A stretch of DNA of 64,000 nucleotides from Oidiodendron maius Zn. Its lineage: Eukaryota; Ascomycota; Leotiomycetes; Myxotrichaceae. The stretch spans positions 186,001 to 250,000 of the forward strand of contig KN832875.1 of NCBI GenBank assembly GCA_000827325.1, read 5' to 3'. A program made the position numbers and the translations under genes. Every line of letters starts with the position of its first letter. The stretch's first letter is position 1. Positions 1 through 12,088 of the stretch are shown here, in pieces. A model generated the notes under the pieces. That model saw only the letters and a list, made by a program, of their open reading frames with translations, did no database searches and was not told the origin of the DNA.

Positions 1-785
1 TCTTCCCTCACGTGGTTACTCGTGCTGATCTGCCCCCCAAACTCCGTTGGCCAGTCCTTCACATCCCACTCCAGCCCGTCAGTGGTGATGACCGATGGCT
101 CCTTTAATGGGATGATGCCGACATGTTTGCCCAGTCCAAGGCTTGTAGACCCTTCCCGTACTTGGATTCGATGTTTTCCGGCCAGCAGGACGAATGTTAT
201 AGAGCCGTTCGACAAGAGAAACATCCGCCCTGAGGGATATCCTGGCTCGTTTTGGAAGATGTACAAGTGATGCAGCGTGGACAGTCCTTGATCAACTCGA
301 CCCCCGAGGCCTCCAAGACACACGATATTCCGTATTTTCGGTCCCTCTTTAACTCTCTGCATCGCTTCCCGTCGTGATTCGAATTTCGAGGGAGTAAGCT
401 CTGCATACTTGGGGACCTGGAATGTTTTCAGATACCTCACCGCTTTTGTGAAGTCTGTAGAGTACTGGTCACTATCATGGATGATTTCGCTTCCAGTGTC
501 ATGCCAGAACTGCTGAGCCTCTGGGCGCAGAGAATCCAAGTCGCCAATAATGGTGTCTAGTGTCTGGCAGGCCTCGGAAGCATCCGAATTTAAGTCAAGC
601 ACGCGATTCCCCCCGCCATCGGCCCCTACACGATAGATGGCATTCTTCCAGATTCGGGAGTAAAATGCGACAGGTAAATTGAGTGGTTGGTTGAGGACCA
701 CCAATCCGTACTCTCTATGCTCTCTCGCGCTCCCTAAGACGATATCACCGGGATACCAAGTCGTCGTCGTTGCGACAGTGGCCAT
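1..785 (-). CDS. THI80: Thiamine pyrophosphokinase, C-terminus beyond window
   Basis: Transfers pyrophosphate from ATP to thiamine to make the cofactor thiamine diphosphate in the cytosol. One uninterrupted frame starts at the ATG at 785 (MATVATTTTWYPGD) and is still open at base 1, so about 261 residues are visible and the 3' end is missing. Family marks are an ADGGGNR motif near residue 55, GDLDS near residue 85, a DSDQYSTDFTKA segment and a GGLGGRVDQ segment; the acidic residues of the second and third normally bind Mg-ATP. The far C-terminal part seen here fits the thiamine-binding domain (GSTSLGLGKHVGIIPL). No intron is needed in the visible part. It is divergent from ELF1 across about 370 bp. 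I see no TPP riboswitch in the upstream DNA. Confidence 0.9.
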   Translation of the reverse strand, partial: MATVATTTTWYPGDIVLGSAREHREYGLVVLNQPLNLPVAFYSRIWKNAIYRVGADGGGNRVLDLNSDASEACQTLDTIIGDLDSLRPEAQQFWHDTGSEIIHDSDQYSTDFTKAVRYLKTFQVPKYAELTPSKFESRREAMQRVKEGPKIRNIVCLGGLGGRVDQGLSTLHHLYIFQNEPGYPSGRMFLLSNGSITFVLLAGKHRIQVREGSTSLGLGKHVGIIPLKEPSVITTDGLEWDVKDWPTEFGGQISTSNHVRE

Positions 786-1153
786 GGGACAAAAAGATAT
801 ATAAGCGAAATCTCTTAAATCAGATTCCCTGAAAGACAGCACGCAGCCATTCCAAAAGTATGCTATATATTGTGAGATTAGATCTGGTCGCTGAGGATCA
901 CTGCGTGGGGTGGCTGTCGTCTCCGATATTGTTTGGGGGGGGAGAAGAATCTTAGAGCAGAACTGGATCAGTGCGTGAGCTTGAAGACTTCAATGACGTA
1001 CCCTAATTAGCTAGGGGAATTGTAGGGAGAGGTTTAGAGCCAAGAATCATGCCTATTTCGTACTAGTGCATAAATATTCCCGGTCATCGCGATCAAAGAA
1101 ACGCCAAACCACACGCGCCACTTCAACCATCTGAACTACATCACACATATATA
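786..1153. promoter_or_regulatory. Divergent promoter region between THI80 and ELF1
   Basis: About 370 bp separates two divergently read start codons, so both promoters must lie here. A short G-run lies near 935-943. I see no clear TATA box or known operator that can be assigned to either gene. Confidence 0.4.
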
Positions 1154-1764
1154 ATGGTGAGAAACCCTCCTGCCTGCTTCACCTTCAACCGCCACAGAAC
1201 TAACCATCCGCCATATAGGGGAAGCGAAAGAAGGCCGCCAAAAAGCCCCAGGGCAAGAAAAGGGTGCGTTGCGCCCTTTCGCCTCTCTTCTGGAGATCTA
1301 ACCAAGTGCGCCGCAGAACGAACCTCTCGCCACGACGTTCCCTTGCCTGTTCTGTAACCACGAGAAATCGGTCACTGTCAAGCTCGACAAGAAGTCCGGC
1401 GTCGGCCAGCTCTCCTGTAAGGTCTGCAATCAGCAGTTCCAATGCGCTGTCAACTGTTAGTACCTTTTTCGCCTGCCAACAAGGCGCTCCTATTGCTGAT
1501 GCTTTATATCGTAAAGACCTCTCTGCTGCCGTCGATGTTTATGCCGATTGGGTTGATGCTTGTGATGCGGTAGCCAAGGAACACGGCGGCGAGCCAGGTA
1601 GTCAGGGTATTTCCCAGTCACGCGCCACTGCCGCGGTGGGCAGGGCGACAGCTAGAGCCGAGGAGGAGGAGGAGGAGGACAATGATGATGATATTATTGA
1701 TGATGAGGATGGTTTGGGAGCATATAGAGGGGACGGTATCGTTGCAGACGATGAAGAATACTAG
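1154..1764 (+). CDS. ELF1: Transcription elongation factor Elf1 homologue, four exons
   Basis: Small zinc-ribbon factor that travels with RNA polymerase II through chromatin. Reading requires exons 1154-1156, 1219-1263, 1317-1455 and 1517-1764 (introns of 62, 53 and 61 nt), giving 144 residues. The first exon is only the start codon: ATG is followed at once by GTGAGA, and the next exon supplies [10 protein letters not shown], the conserved basic N-terminus. The ribbon is CLFC near residues 25-28 and CKVC near 49-52, followed by [16 protein letters not shown], the family signature. The C-terminus is a long acidic tail rich in Glu and Asp, as in other filamentous-fungal Elf1 proteins. Intron 3 is phase 1 and rebuilds the Tyr of YLSA. 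The fold and identity are secure; the ATG-only exon is my inference from the frame. Confidence 0.9.
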
Positions 1765-2033
1765 AACCTTTCCTCATTAGGCAAACGGAAATACTTGTTA
1801 ACAGGACGGCGTTTTGCAGGAAACGAAACTGGACGTTTCGCATATAAATGGAATTATCATGCTTGTAGCCGCTTCTAATGTCTTCCGCGGTGTTGCCCTC
1901 GTACACCTAGGATCGATATAAAAAAATCCCCTTCTCCTTGGTATATGGCATTGTTTGCCAATGTGCTGAGAATAATTAAGAATGATTTTGCCGACAAATG
2001 CATCCCAACTCCGTTCGCTTGGCAGCTGGCAAT

Positions 2034-2994
<961 letters not shown>

Positions 2995-3580
2995 TTCTGC
3001 AGGCTATAGCGGAGTTTATTTTGTCTAAGAGTTGGTGGGTGTAAAAGTGAGGAGAGTGATAGCTGGTCATGCGACGAAATGAGTGGGCTGCGACACATGA
3101 GCAACCGATACTATAAAATAGCGGCCTTGTGTCCTTACGAAACTACAGCTTCAACAGGAAGCTCCACGACAATGCTGCAACATCATTTATTGAATAATAA
3201 ACTCAAAATTTGGGAAGATTTCCGCCCAAAAATTACACTGGTTGTATGAAACCAATAGTATAGGAGCTAGATTACAGCGTGCGCAAAACCGTACAAAAGG
3301 GATATTTTGACCGGGCCATTTCAACTGCTGTGGAGAACTTATTATTCGCCTTCTCTCAGCAATTGATATCCAATTTTAGGCATTCCTGGTTGTGCAGATG
3401 TGACCAGTCCATTTATATAGCTGACCTTCGGCATGCAGGGCATACCAGCTAATCTACCAACGTATTTATTCCCTTGTGCTTTCATAACAGGCAGGTCACC
3501 ACACTTCGAAGTATCGCACAACCTTACACAATGGCCCAGCTTTTGAATTAACTCATACTATAACAGAATATCCATCTCTT
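2995..3580. other. Intergenic: FUR1 upstream and GH43 downstream region
   Basis: Nearly 590 bp between two minus-strand genes. A TATA-like ACTATAAAATAG lies near 3110-3121, about 120 bp upstream of the FUR1 start and suited to it in position, though the motif itself is not strand-specific proof. I see no conserved coding segment. Confidence 0.3.
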
Positions 3581-4555
3581 CTATGGGTCCAATCGAATCT
3601 GACCATCGGCGTCGTAGAAGATCTCCTTGACCTTCACACATCTCAGATGGTTGTGTCCCCCACTTAAAGTTGTGTCATGGTAAAACAGCCACCACCTTTC
3701 TCCGAACTCCACGATCGAATGATGAGTAGTCCAGCCCAATACTGGCTCAAGAATTCTGCCTCCGTACGTAAATGGCCCTAACGGATTGTCTCCAATGGCA
3801 TAGCAAAGAAAGTGCGTATCCCCAGTGGAGTATGAGAAGTAGTACCTCCCATTGTATTTATGCATCCACGCCGCCTCGAAGAAACGTCTGTCGTGGTCAT
3901 GGGCCTTCAGAGGCTGACCATCGATGTCCAGAATCGCGAGATTCTGTACTGGTGAAGCAAAGGACTTCATATCTGTATTCAGCCTCGCAACACGTGGCTG
4001 GAGAGCACGAACATCTCCAACAGGTTCCATGCTCCCATTCACCTGATATTTGTCCGCCTCATAGGCCCCTGACGACCAGCACTGCAATTGCCCACCCCAA
4101 ATACCTCCGAAGTAGAGATATGCCTCTCCATCCTCATCCACAAAACTCGCCGGATCAATAGAATAGCTGCCGGCTATAGGCTCCGGTTCTGGAGCAAAAG
4201 GCCCTTCTGGTTTGTCGCCCACGGCCACCCCAATGCGGAAAACACCTTCTTGGTCACGAGCTGGAAAATAGAGGTAATATTTGCCGTCTTTGAAAGCCGC
4301 ATCAGGCGCCCACAGCTGTTTGGAGGCCCACGGAATTTGACGGAGAGAGAGGACGACACCATGGTCTGTGACAGGGCCACCAATTTCAGGGAGGGAGAGA
4401 ACGTGGTAGTCTACCATGGCATATTGGTCACCATTGTCGTTGTCTTGGATATCGGTCTTCACGTCGTGTGATGGATAGACGTAGATCTTGCCATTGAATA
4501 CGTGCGCGGAGGGATCCGCTGTGTAAATGTGTGTTACCAACGGTTGATCTGACAT
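3581..4555 (-). CDS. Glycoside hydrolase family 43 protein, intronless
   Basis: Predicted five-bladed beta-propeller glycosidase acting on arabinose- or xylose-containing glycans. The 324-residue protein begins MSDQPLVTHIYTADPSAHVF; the Asp in TADPSAH fits the general base, the Asp in SYSIDPASFVDEDG the pKa modulator, and the Glu in RFFEAAWMHKYNGRYY the general acid. I chose ATG 4555 because family similarity begins there; the frame is open to an ATG at 4636, but the extra 27 residues look neither like a signal peptide nor like the family. Without a signal sequence the enzyme is probably intracellular. There is no intron in a window where nearly all genes of this size have one, and the start resembles bacterial GH43 proteins, so horizontal origin is possible but untested. 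Exact substrate is unknown. Confidence 0.8.
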   Translation of the reverse strand: MSDQPLVTHIYTADPSAHVFNGKIYVYPSHDVKTDIQDNDNGDQYAMVDYHVLSLPEIGGPVTDHGVVLSLRQIPWASKQLWAPDAAFKDGKYYLYFPARDQEGVFRIGVAVGDKPEGPFAPEPEPIAGSYSIDPASFVDEDGEAYLYFGGIWGGQLQCWSSGAYEADKYQVNGSMEPVGDVRALQPRVARLNTDMKSFASPVQNLAILDIDGQPLKAHDHDRRFFEAAWMHKYNGRYYFSYSTGDTHFLCYAIGDNPLGPFTYGGRILEPVLGWTTHHSIVEFGERWWLFYHDTTLSGGHNHLRCVKVKEIFYDADGQIRLDP

Positions 4556-5126
4556 GGTGGGGTAAAATCTGCAGTAGAAATTCGAATGTGAGAGAGCTGA
4601 AAGATTCACATAGTTTGCAAGAATGAGACGAAACACTGCAAAGGAAACATTTATAACTTAACCTTGAATGAGCAGCCCAAGCTCATTTTATCCATTTTAT
4701 CCATTTTACCCAGCGGTAGTGGAGCAAGAGTCGTCCAGAACAACAGGCAGTATGCAGAAGTACCCGCTTGGCGAGCCGAACAGATGCAAGTTCCGGCCTT
4801 TCGAGTTCGAGAAGCATTGCTGCATATATAATAGCCTTTACTGCCATGCCTGCGGCAGTCCGCACAATTCTTACTAATTTTCCTCTTCCTACTAGTAGGA
4901 TGGACGATAGGAGCAACAGTATCTAGGCCACTAAGAGAGAATCGCGGTGGTTGCATCCTCTGCTCCGCAATTTATTTTTTTGCTATTCTTTGTGGCCATC
5001 AACTTCTCGATGTATTAATGATGTACATATCTTTTGCCCACATCTTTTGACTCCTAGTTTACTGCTTGCTTATTAGGAATCTAGCGTTTTTTTGTCTATA
5101 CGCTATTCTATTCTAAGTTAATATCC
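4556..5126. other. Intergenic region before the copia element
   Basis: Upstream DNA of the GH43 gene. It holds a short direct repeat of TTATCCATT units at about 4687-4711, which makes small spurious reading frames on both strands. From about 4970 it becomes AT-rich toward the element. I see no gene. Confidence 0.35.
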
Positions 5127-5131
5127 AAGGT

Positions 5132-5379
5132 TGTCAGAGTTTGCTTATATAATTGATACCCAATCCAGTGGATTGAAGCCCAACCCTAGAAGCATATAAA
5201 CCCCTAAGCCAGAGGGTTATATCCTTAATTAATTGAAGCACTTACACACCCTTTACAGCCCTATTTACATACCCTTTTACGGTTCATTGTTCTACCAGTA
5301 TAACCTATAGAGGATATTACCGATACATTATAGTTGTAGCTGTATTAAGTTTAGCGCTGCATTGCTTGTAAACCTGACA
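5132..5379 (+). repeat. 5' LTR of the copia element
   Basis: 248 bp, beginning TGTCAG and ending CTGACA. It aligns end to end without gaps with the 3' LTR. The two differ at roughly 16 positions by my count, all of them transitions. Confidence 0.93.
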
Positions 5380-5397
5380 GGTTATAAGCCTGGCTCT
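5380..5397 (+). other. Probable tRNA primer-binding site of the copia element
   Basis: The bases just inside the 5' LTR (GGTTATAAGCCTGGCTC) resemble the complement of the initiator-tRNA-Met anticodon-arm region, the half-tRNA primer used by many copia elements. This is inferred from position and similarity only. Confidence 0.5.
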
Positions 5398-8300
5398 TTA
5401 ATATAGCTTCAACTACAACCCCTCTTACAGATAGCAACCAGTATTATACTTCAAAATACAGTCGCATTGCTATATTTACAGGTGATAACTATACAGCCTT
5501 TATAACGATCTGCTATACTGCCCTAGTAGTGGTAGGAGCCTAGTCTATCGTTAATAGCACTAAAATTAGACCTGCTAGTGCTGGTACAGGACACTAAGAC
5601 TAGGATAATCATAATCAAAAGGCTATATAGCTAATCAGCAGCTTAGTCAGTATACCGTTCCAGCCTTATATTACAGATAGTATTAATAAGGAGGATACTA
5701 ATATAATATAGGCTGAACTAACTAAGGAGGATCAAGCTACAAGCAGGGTACACCAGGCTAATCTATACTCTTAATTTAACTAAGCTGCTTAGAACCCTTA
5801 AACCAAATCAATTCAAACCTTTTAAGCTTAACTAGAAGAGTTTAGAGCTTAATTAGTTAATATAGAGTATATAATCAATGAGAATAATATAATATAAAGG
5901 ATAATATCCGTGATCCTGAATAAAGGAGACTAGAGGTAAGCCAGATAGTTCTGCTTATAAGACAATTTAGACCTTATAGCTATTATTACAACCCTATAAT
6001 CTTATAAAAAACCTGTTATAAATACTCTAGGATTAGCTACAGCTAGAGTTATAGCTACTCTAGCTAATTTAGGGCTAAATTCTGGATTCTAGTATCCTAT
6101 AGGCTATAACAATACAAGAGGTAGCTATAGAGGATCTATAAGAGGCTATAGGTATAACTATAGAAGAGGAATATAAAAGAGTAGAAGAGGAGGTTATTTA
6201 TAAAGCAACAAGGATACCTGCTTCTTCTATAATAAACAGAGATATCTATAATATAATTGCTTCAAATATAAGAAGGTAAAAGAAACTCTTAATAACTAGG
6301 GAGAAGAGTATATAAATATAGTCTCTTATATCTCTTATTTTAATTAAACAGAGCCAGATTGTTCCCTCTATCTGACTAATAATAAATACACCTATATAAT
6401 CAACTTAAATAGATCCTAAGTAGTAGATTCAGGTATAATATATTATTTTAGTAGATTTATAGGTGATTTTATAGCCCTAAAGCAATAGATAACCCTATAG
6501 ATAATAAGGATAGCAGATAATACAGTATTTAAGGCTCTTGGTTTAGGAGATATTAAGCTATAGACAACCTATAGGCTATATATCCTATAGAATATATAGT
6601 TTATACTAGAATTCAGCTGCTAGCTAGTCTTAACTATAATGCTTAATAATAAGGGTATTATAGTAATCTTTAAGAACTATAATTTATAAGTAACCTATAG
6701 ATTAAATATAGTATTCTTAGGCTCTAGGAAGCTAGGATTATATTATATTGATTTATAGACTAATTCAGTAATAGTAATAACCTTAATACTATTGTCTATA
6801 GATATAGGCTCTAGAATCCTATCTATAATATAATCACTATAAGAGCTTTAGTATAATTGTCTCAATTATCTGAATTATTAGACTATAGAAAAGATACTAA
6901 AGTATATAGATAGGATATCCTTCTATAAATTAACTATAGCAGATCAAATTATAGGTGATATAGTATATAAAAGCTACTTAGCTAGCTATATAAAGGAATC
7001 CTTTAATAAGAAGACTAATACTTATACTACAGGTAAGCTAGTATAATTATACTATAATATATCTGGAATATAGGATAAGAGTATCTAAAGATATTGATAC
7101 TTCTTACTGGTTATAGATAATATAACTAGATATATCTAGATCTATTACCTTAAAAGCAAATCTATACAGGACTATATCCCTATCTTTAAGCAACTAGTCA
7201 ATAAATTAGAATATAAAACCAGTTATAATATAATATATATATAGGCTAATAATAGTAAAGGAGAGTTTAGATCTAAATTTCAAGGCTATCTAAACAATAA
7301 GTATATTATATTCAAGCTGTCCCTAGTATACAAATACTCCCTAAATAGAGTGATCAAAAAGGCTATAGTAGTAGTCAACAAGATAGCCAGGTTGATCCTA
7401 TATAGGGTAAAGGCTCCCTTATAGCTCTAGTACCTTATAATAGAGTATATAGTCTATTTAAAGAATCGACTACTAATAACTACTCTTCTCTAGAGTAACT
7501 CTATAGATATATATATACCGCTATAAGCGTTTACTAGCCTGAAGCTGAATCTAAGTGTCTTATAGACCTGGAGATATATAGTATACCCTCTAAATTTGCT
7601 TGAATAGATACCTAGGAAGTAGGATCCTAGAATATAAAGAGAGTATATATTTATTAGTCTAAAAGGCAATAAGATCTAGAGGTTCTTGAATCTAGAGACC
7701 CTAAAAGAAGAGGTCTCTATAGATATTAAATTCTATAAGTTCAAGTTCCTTATTATAGCTAAAGATACTAATAATCGACTATTATCTAGGAAGCCTATAC
7801 TAGTACCTATAGACACTCTATAGCTACTAGAGCTTAGAACAGGAGCGTCTAGAGCTAATTTATAGCTGCTAGAGTATCCTACTAATATATCTAGGACTGA
7901 TTTATAGACAAAAGCTACTATTATAGACTATATCTTATCTGAGAAGCAGATTTAAGAGGCTTAGACTCCTGGAAACAGTATAAGTACTGAATATTCTAGC
8001 TATAATCTACCTGTATAAAAGACAGTTAGGTTTATAGAGGCAGATAGTACAAGAAGTAAGGCTATTAAGCTTATATATAGTAGTAGAGAAGCTTTATCTA
8101 TATCTAGAGTCAGTAGTAAAGCTATAAAAGCGTTTCCTGATCTCTCTAGTAGAGGTGTTTTACCTACCTCTTCTTATAATAGAGAGTTATAGACTAAAGG
8201 TCTAAACTTAGCAGTTATCTTTAAGTAAATATAGTCTAGTAAAGTATCTAAGCTGACTATTTTCACTAAATCTATAGTATAGCTTGTTATAGAGCTATAG

Positions 8301-10111
8301 GCTGTCTATATTAAGGGTAATTCTAGTTTAATTAAGGTCCCTACTATACCCTTTAAGTCTGTTTTGCTTAAGAAGGCTATAAAGGAGGATACTCCTATAT
8401 AGAAGAAAGTACTATTAAGTAAACTTTAGTCTCTAAAGAATATATATACCTTCTTGATTATTCTAGTCTCTAAGAGCTAAAGGGTAATCTAATATAGATA
8501 GGTTTTATAAAAGAAACTAGATACTAAAGGTAACCTAGCTAGATATAAGGCTAGAGTTATAATTAAGGGCTTTGAATAATAGTATAGTCTTGATTACTTT
8601 ACTACCTTTGTATCTATTACTAAGTTTAATATATTATAGATCCTTCTTATTATTATTATAGAACTAGACTTTAAAGCAGATTATATTGATATTAATACTA
8701 TATTCTTGAATCCTGCCTTAAAGAAGGAAGTTTATATAAAGTTACTAGAGTATTTTAAGTTATTATACTCTAATATTAAGCCTAGAACCTGTTTATAGCT
8801 CTTAAAATCTCTTTATAGATTAAAATAAGCTTCTAGAGAGTAGTTTCAGGAAGTCAATTCATTCTTCTAGAGCTTAGGATTTAATCCTATAGATATAGAT
8901 CTGAATCTTTTTATCTATAATAGAGTATATATATTACTTTATATAGATAATATACTAATTGTAGGCTGCCTAGACAATATTATAGCTATAAAGCAGTAAA
9001 TTATAGCTAAGTAGAAGTATAAGGATCTAGGACTAGTTATAACATTTATTAGCTTTTAAATTATAAGGGATCAAGTAGCTAAAACCTTAATCATTTATTA
9101 AACAGCCTATATTATAAGACTCCTAAAACGATTTAAGCTTGATAAATCTAATCCTATATACTTGCTAATTCCAGCTAATATAGTCCTAAAGCTTAAGCCA
9201 GATATTTATTCTATAAACTAAAACCAACTATTATAGTCTATTAAAATAATAGTCTATAGGCAGGCTATTAGTTGCTTACTTTATCTAATAAATTATACTT
9301 GTCCTGATCTGTTATATCTAGTTAGATAGCTAACTAGGTATATATAGAACCCTTAGATTGATTACTTATAGCTTATAAAGCAGGCCCTTTACTACTTTAA
9401 TAGTACCTAAAACCTAGAGATTAGATATTAGTTTATAAGTAAGAGACCTAACCCTTATAACCTATATTCTAATATAACCTAAGGCTCTAAAAGTAATTGT
9501 ATATCCTTTTAAGGCTAGGTTATTACTAGAGTAGAAGAAGCGATATTATAGGTATTATAACGCTAGTAGTCTATAGCCTTAAGCTTAATAGAGGCTAAGT
9601 TTATAGCTGCTAGTAAAGCTATAAAAGAAGTAGTATAGCTTGAAAAGCTTATTATAGCTCTTAACAACTATATTATAGAGCTACCTATACTCCGCTATAA
9701 TAACTTAGGAGCAGTATTACTAGTTTATAACCTAAAATATTATATAAAATCAAAGTATATAGATATCTATTATATATTTATATAGAACGATTTGATTACT
9801 TAAAATAGACTCAAAGTTGAATATATCCCTAGCTTGGATTAGCTAGCCAATATACTTACTAAGCAACTACTAGTTAAAACAATATAGAAATATATATAAA
9901 CCCTAGGTATAAAAAGAGCCTAGAGTTATATTAGGGGTACTCTTGTACTATAATATAGACTCTTTCAGGTATATAAAGCTACTGAACTTCCTATAAGGGA
10001 GATATAAGCAGGCTATAGCTATAGCTATAAGCTTATAGGCTATTATAGGAGTTAATAAGGCCTAGATATCAGTGAAATATAGAGCTTAAGGTTAAGGCTT
10101 TAGATTATAAT

Positions 10112-10122
10112 GTAAGGGGGAG
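10112..10122 (+). other. Polypurine tract of the copia element
   Basis: A purine run (AAGGGGGAG) abuts the 3' LTR start, the expected priming site for plus-strand synthesis. Confidence 0.7.
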
Positions 10123-10370
10123 TGTTAGAGTTTGCTTATATAATTAATACCTAATCCAGTAGATTAAAGCCTAACTCTAGAAGTATATAAACCCCTAAGC
10201 CAGAGGGTTATATCCTTAATTAATTGAAGCACTTATATACCCTTTACAGCCCTATTTACATGCCCTTTTACAGTTCATTGTTCTGCTAGTATAACCTATA
10301 GAGGATATTACCAATACATTATAGTTGTAGCCGTATTAAGTTTAGCGCTGCATTGCTTGTAAACCTGACA
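10123..10370 (+). repeat. 3' LTR of the copia element
   Basis: 248 bp, beginning TGTTAG and ending CTGACA, followed directly by the AAGGT duplication. Compared with the 5' LTR it carries more of the T or A states at the transition sites. Confidence 0.93.
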
Positions 10371-10521
10371 AAGGTATTAAATGTTCAAGATCACGTGCGC
10401 AGAAGCCCTGGTTCAGCTATGGGCGCTACACTTACAGGGGGTCTCGGTCTGGATAAGGTGGGCTGGAGCTGATGGGCCAACCTTCACTATTGAATTAGCA
10501 TGGTTGCTCGTAGCCTTAGGA

Positions 10522-11789
10522 TTAATTCGGCCTTTCCATCTCGTCTGCTCCATGTAGTAATGCAGTAAACCTTTCTTTCCTAGAAAGATTAGGAAACACA
10601 TCATCTAAGTTGGAAACACCTTGCCATAAAGGGTTAAAGACATTGAGATGTTGTCTCCCAATAATTGTTGTTGGATTTATGCATTTTTCAAGTTCTCGTT
10701 TCGGCAAGGTCTGAAATATAAGTGTCCCCCAAAGTTCTATGATATTCATCTTCAGTAGATCATCTTTGGTGCCTATAGAAGAATTTTTTGTTCTAATATT
10801 GTCCAGATAGGCAATGACAACAAATTCTGAGAGATTCCCAGGGCGTGAATCCCAAGCGTGGTAGTGAAGGCTAGGGTGTTTGTTTCTATTTAACGGATTC
10901 ATGTGATCCTTTAGCCGGGCTTTAAGATCAATGCTCTGACCAACATATAAAAGGAATTCTTCTTTGCCGTCATCAGGATGCCATATAATGTGGAAATAGA
11001 TAGCATGTCCGTGACAATCGAGATCTCCTCCAATATTGATAAGGCTAGACCTAAAAATTAGTATTTTGTCTAATTAGAGTAACTTATAGTATATAGGACA
11101 ACGTACTCTTGACGTGCGATATGTGGCTTTTGGCATAATTGCCAAACAGATTTGCGTATACAGCTACTTAATAACGTAACCCAGTCGTCTCGAGAAGCTA
11201 GGAGTTTGCCATATCTAGCAGCTTGTAGTTCTCTAATCTTTGAAAGAACATATTCCAAGATAACTGTTGGCTGAATATTCCCAAACGCCTGTCTGCTGCC
11301 CTTGTCACCTACTAGCTGTGCACTATTCGTCACAGAAGAAGCTTGTGTAGCTAAGGCAGATATCTTCGTCACGGAAACAGTTTGTGTAGCTGAGGCAGAT
11401 ATCGGATGCCAATGAATGTTCCATATCGCATAAAATAAAGAATTGAGTGTGCTGAGCTTCACTGTCTCCCTAACTGGCCAGTCCACACTTAGTCGCTCAA
11501 TATCTCCTTGCCAATCTTGTATCATGGTGTTACGTTGTTCTCTCTGACGAGCAGTTTCTTTGCGTTGGCTCGTTGGGTAAGAATCTAAGCTGAGACAATA
11601 GTCATCTTCAAGAGAGTTGGCGATCAAGTCGACAATTTTCTCAAAGAGCTGTGGTCGGTCTCTATGTAGTTGAAGAAGAGGGTATGTGACAGCATAGCGT
11701 GCATAATCTTGTATCGGTAAGCCCCTTATTAATGCCATTTGGACTCGTATTATTGTGAAAGAAGAAAGAGAGGAGGGACCGCGGAACAA
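10522..11789 (-). CDS. Unknown protein with C-terminal GIY-YIG-like region
   Basis: Two exons, 11789-11107 and 11050-10522, encode 403 residues. The 56-nt intron has a consensus donor GTACGT, an ACTAAT branch site and acceptor TTTTTAG, and it joins two frames that otherwise do not connect. The N-terminal ~225 residues are unfamiliar and include a near-duplicated stretch of Ser/Ala/Thr/Val (ATQTVSVTKISALATQASSVT). The C-terminal half reads HAIYFHIIWHP, then FLLYVGQSIDLKARLKDH, followed by HPSLHYHAWDSRP; this resembles GIY-YIG nuclease folds, in which the Tyr-Val-Gly and the Arg are core residues, but a catalytic Glu could not be assigned. The start could instead be the Met of MALIRGLP 17 residues in. 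It is divergent from the DUF3716 locus across 299 bp and lies 150 bp from the copia element. Function unknown; nuclease activity is inference. Confidence 0.6.
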
Positions 11790-12088
11790 GATTATTCTAG
11801 ACTTGTAAATAAATATATTGCATAACCAACCTCAGGAATAAAGCCCATCGAAACAACGGGTGAACGACGGACAGGAGGAAGGGCATATGAATAACTAGTA
11901 TAAATACTCTCTCTCCTTAGCCAGCTTCTTCTTTTCTTCTAGATCTTTCAACACAACCAGTCTTTTGACCCCAGCCTTTGCACGCGCACCCTGTGATACC
12001 AATACTATCCTTGCCCGATCTCGGTCGTGTTCCTTAAAGGGATAGAACTCGCTTTTCTTCAAAACGCCAACAAACTTCCTCTACCACC
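11790..12088. promoter_or_regulatory. Divergent promoter between GIY-YIG-like gene and DUF3716 locus
   Basis: 299 bp separate the two start codons. TATAAATACTCTCTC near 11899-11913 suits plus-strand transcription toward 12089, and a CT-rich stretch follows (about 11905-11955). Confidence 0.4.

Larger units (their letters stand above)
5127..10375 (+). mobile_element. Ty1/copia LTR retrotransposon, full-length but broken
   Basis: Element of about 5.24 kb (5132-10370) bounded by 248-bp LTRs and flanked on both sides by the 5-bp duplication AAGGT (5127-5131 and 10371-10375), so it is a single undisturbed insertion. A primer-binding site follows the 5' LTR and a purine tract precedes the 3' LTR. 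Degraded coding marks appear in copia order: gag zinc-knuckle region near 6.2 kb, protease near 6.4 kb, integrase core near 7.1-7.3 kb, reverse transcriptase about 8.5-9.0 kb and RNase H about 9.3-9.8 kb. Integrase lying before reverse transcriptase is what separates copia from gypsy. The interior is very AT-rich and TpA-rich, and no long open frame survives; it is broken by very many (dozens of) interruptions. The composition fits RIP, so LTR divergence cannot be used as a simple clock. Confidence 0.92.

Noticed and set aside
4683-4956. Frames reading MDKMDKM-like repeats before the copia element
   Set aside because: They are translations of the TTATCCATT repeat and have no conserved context.
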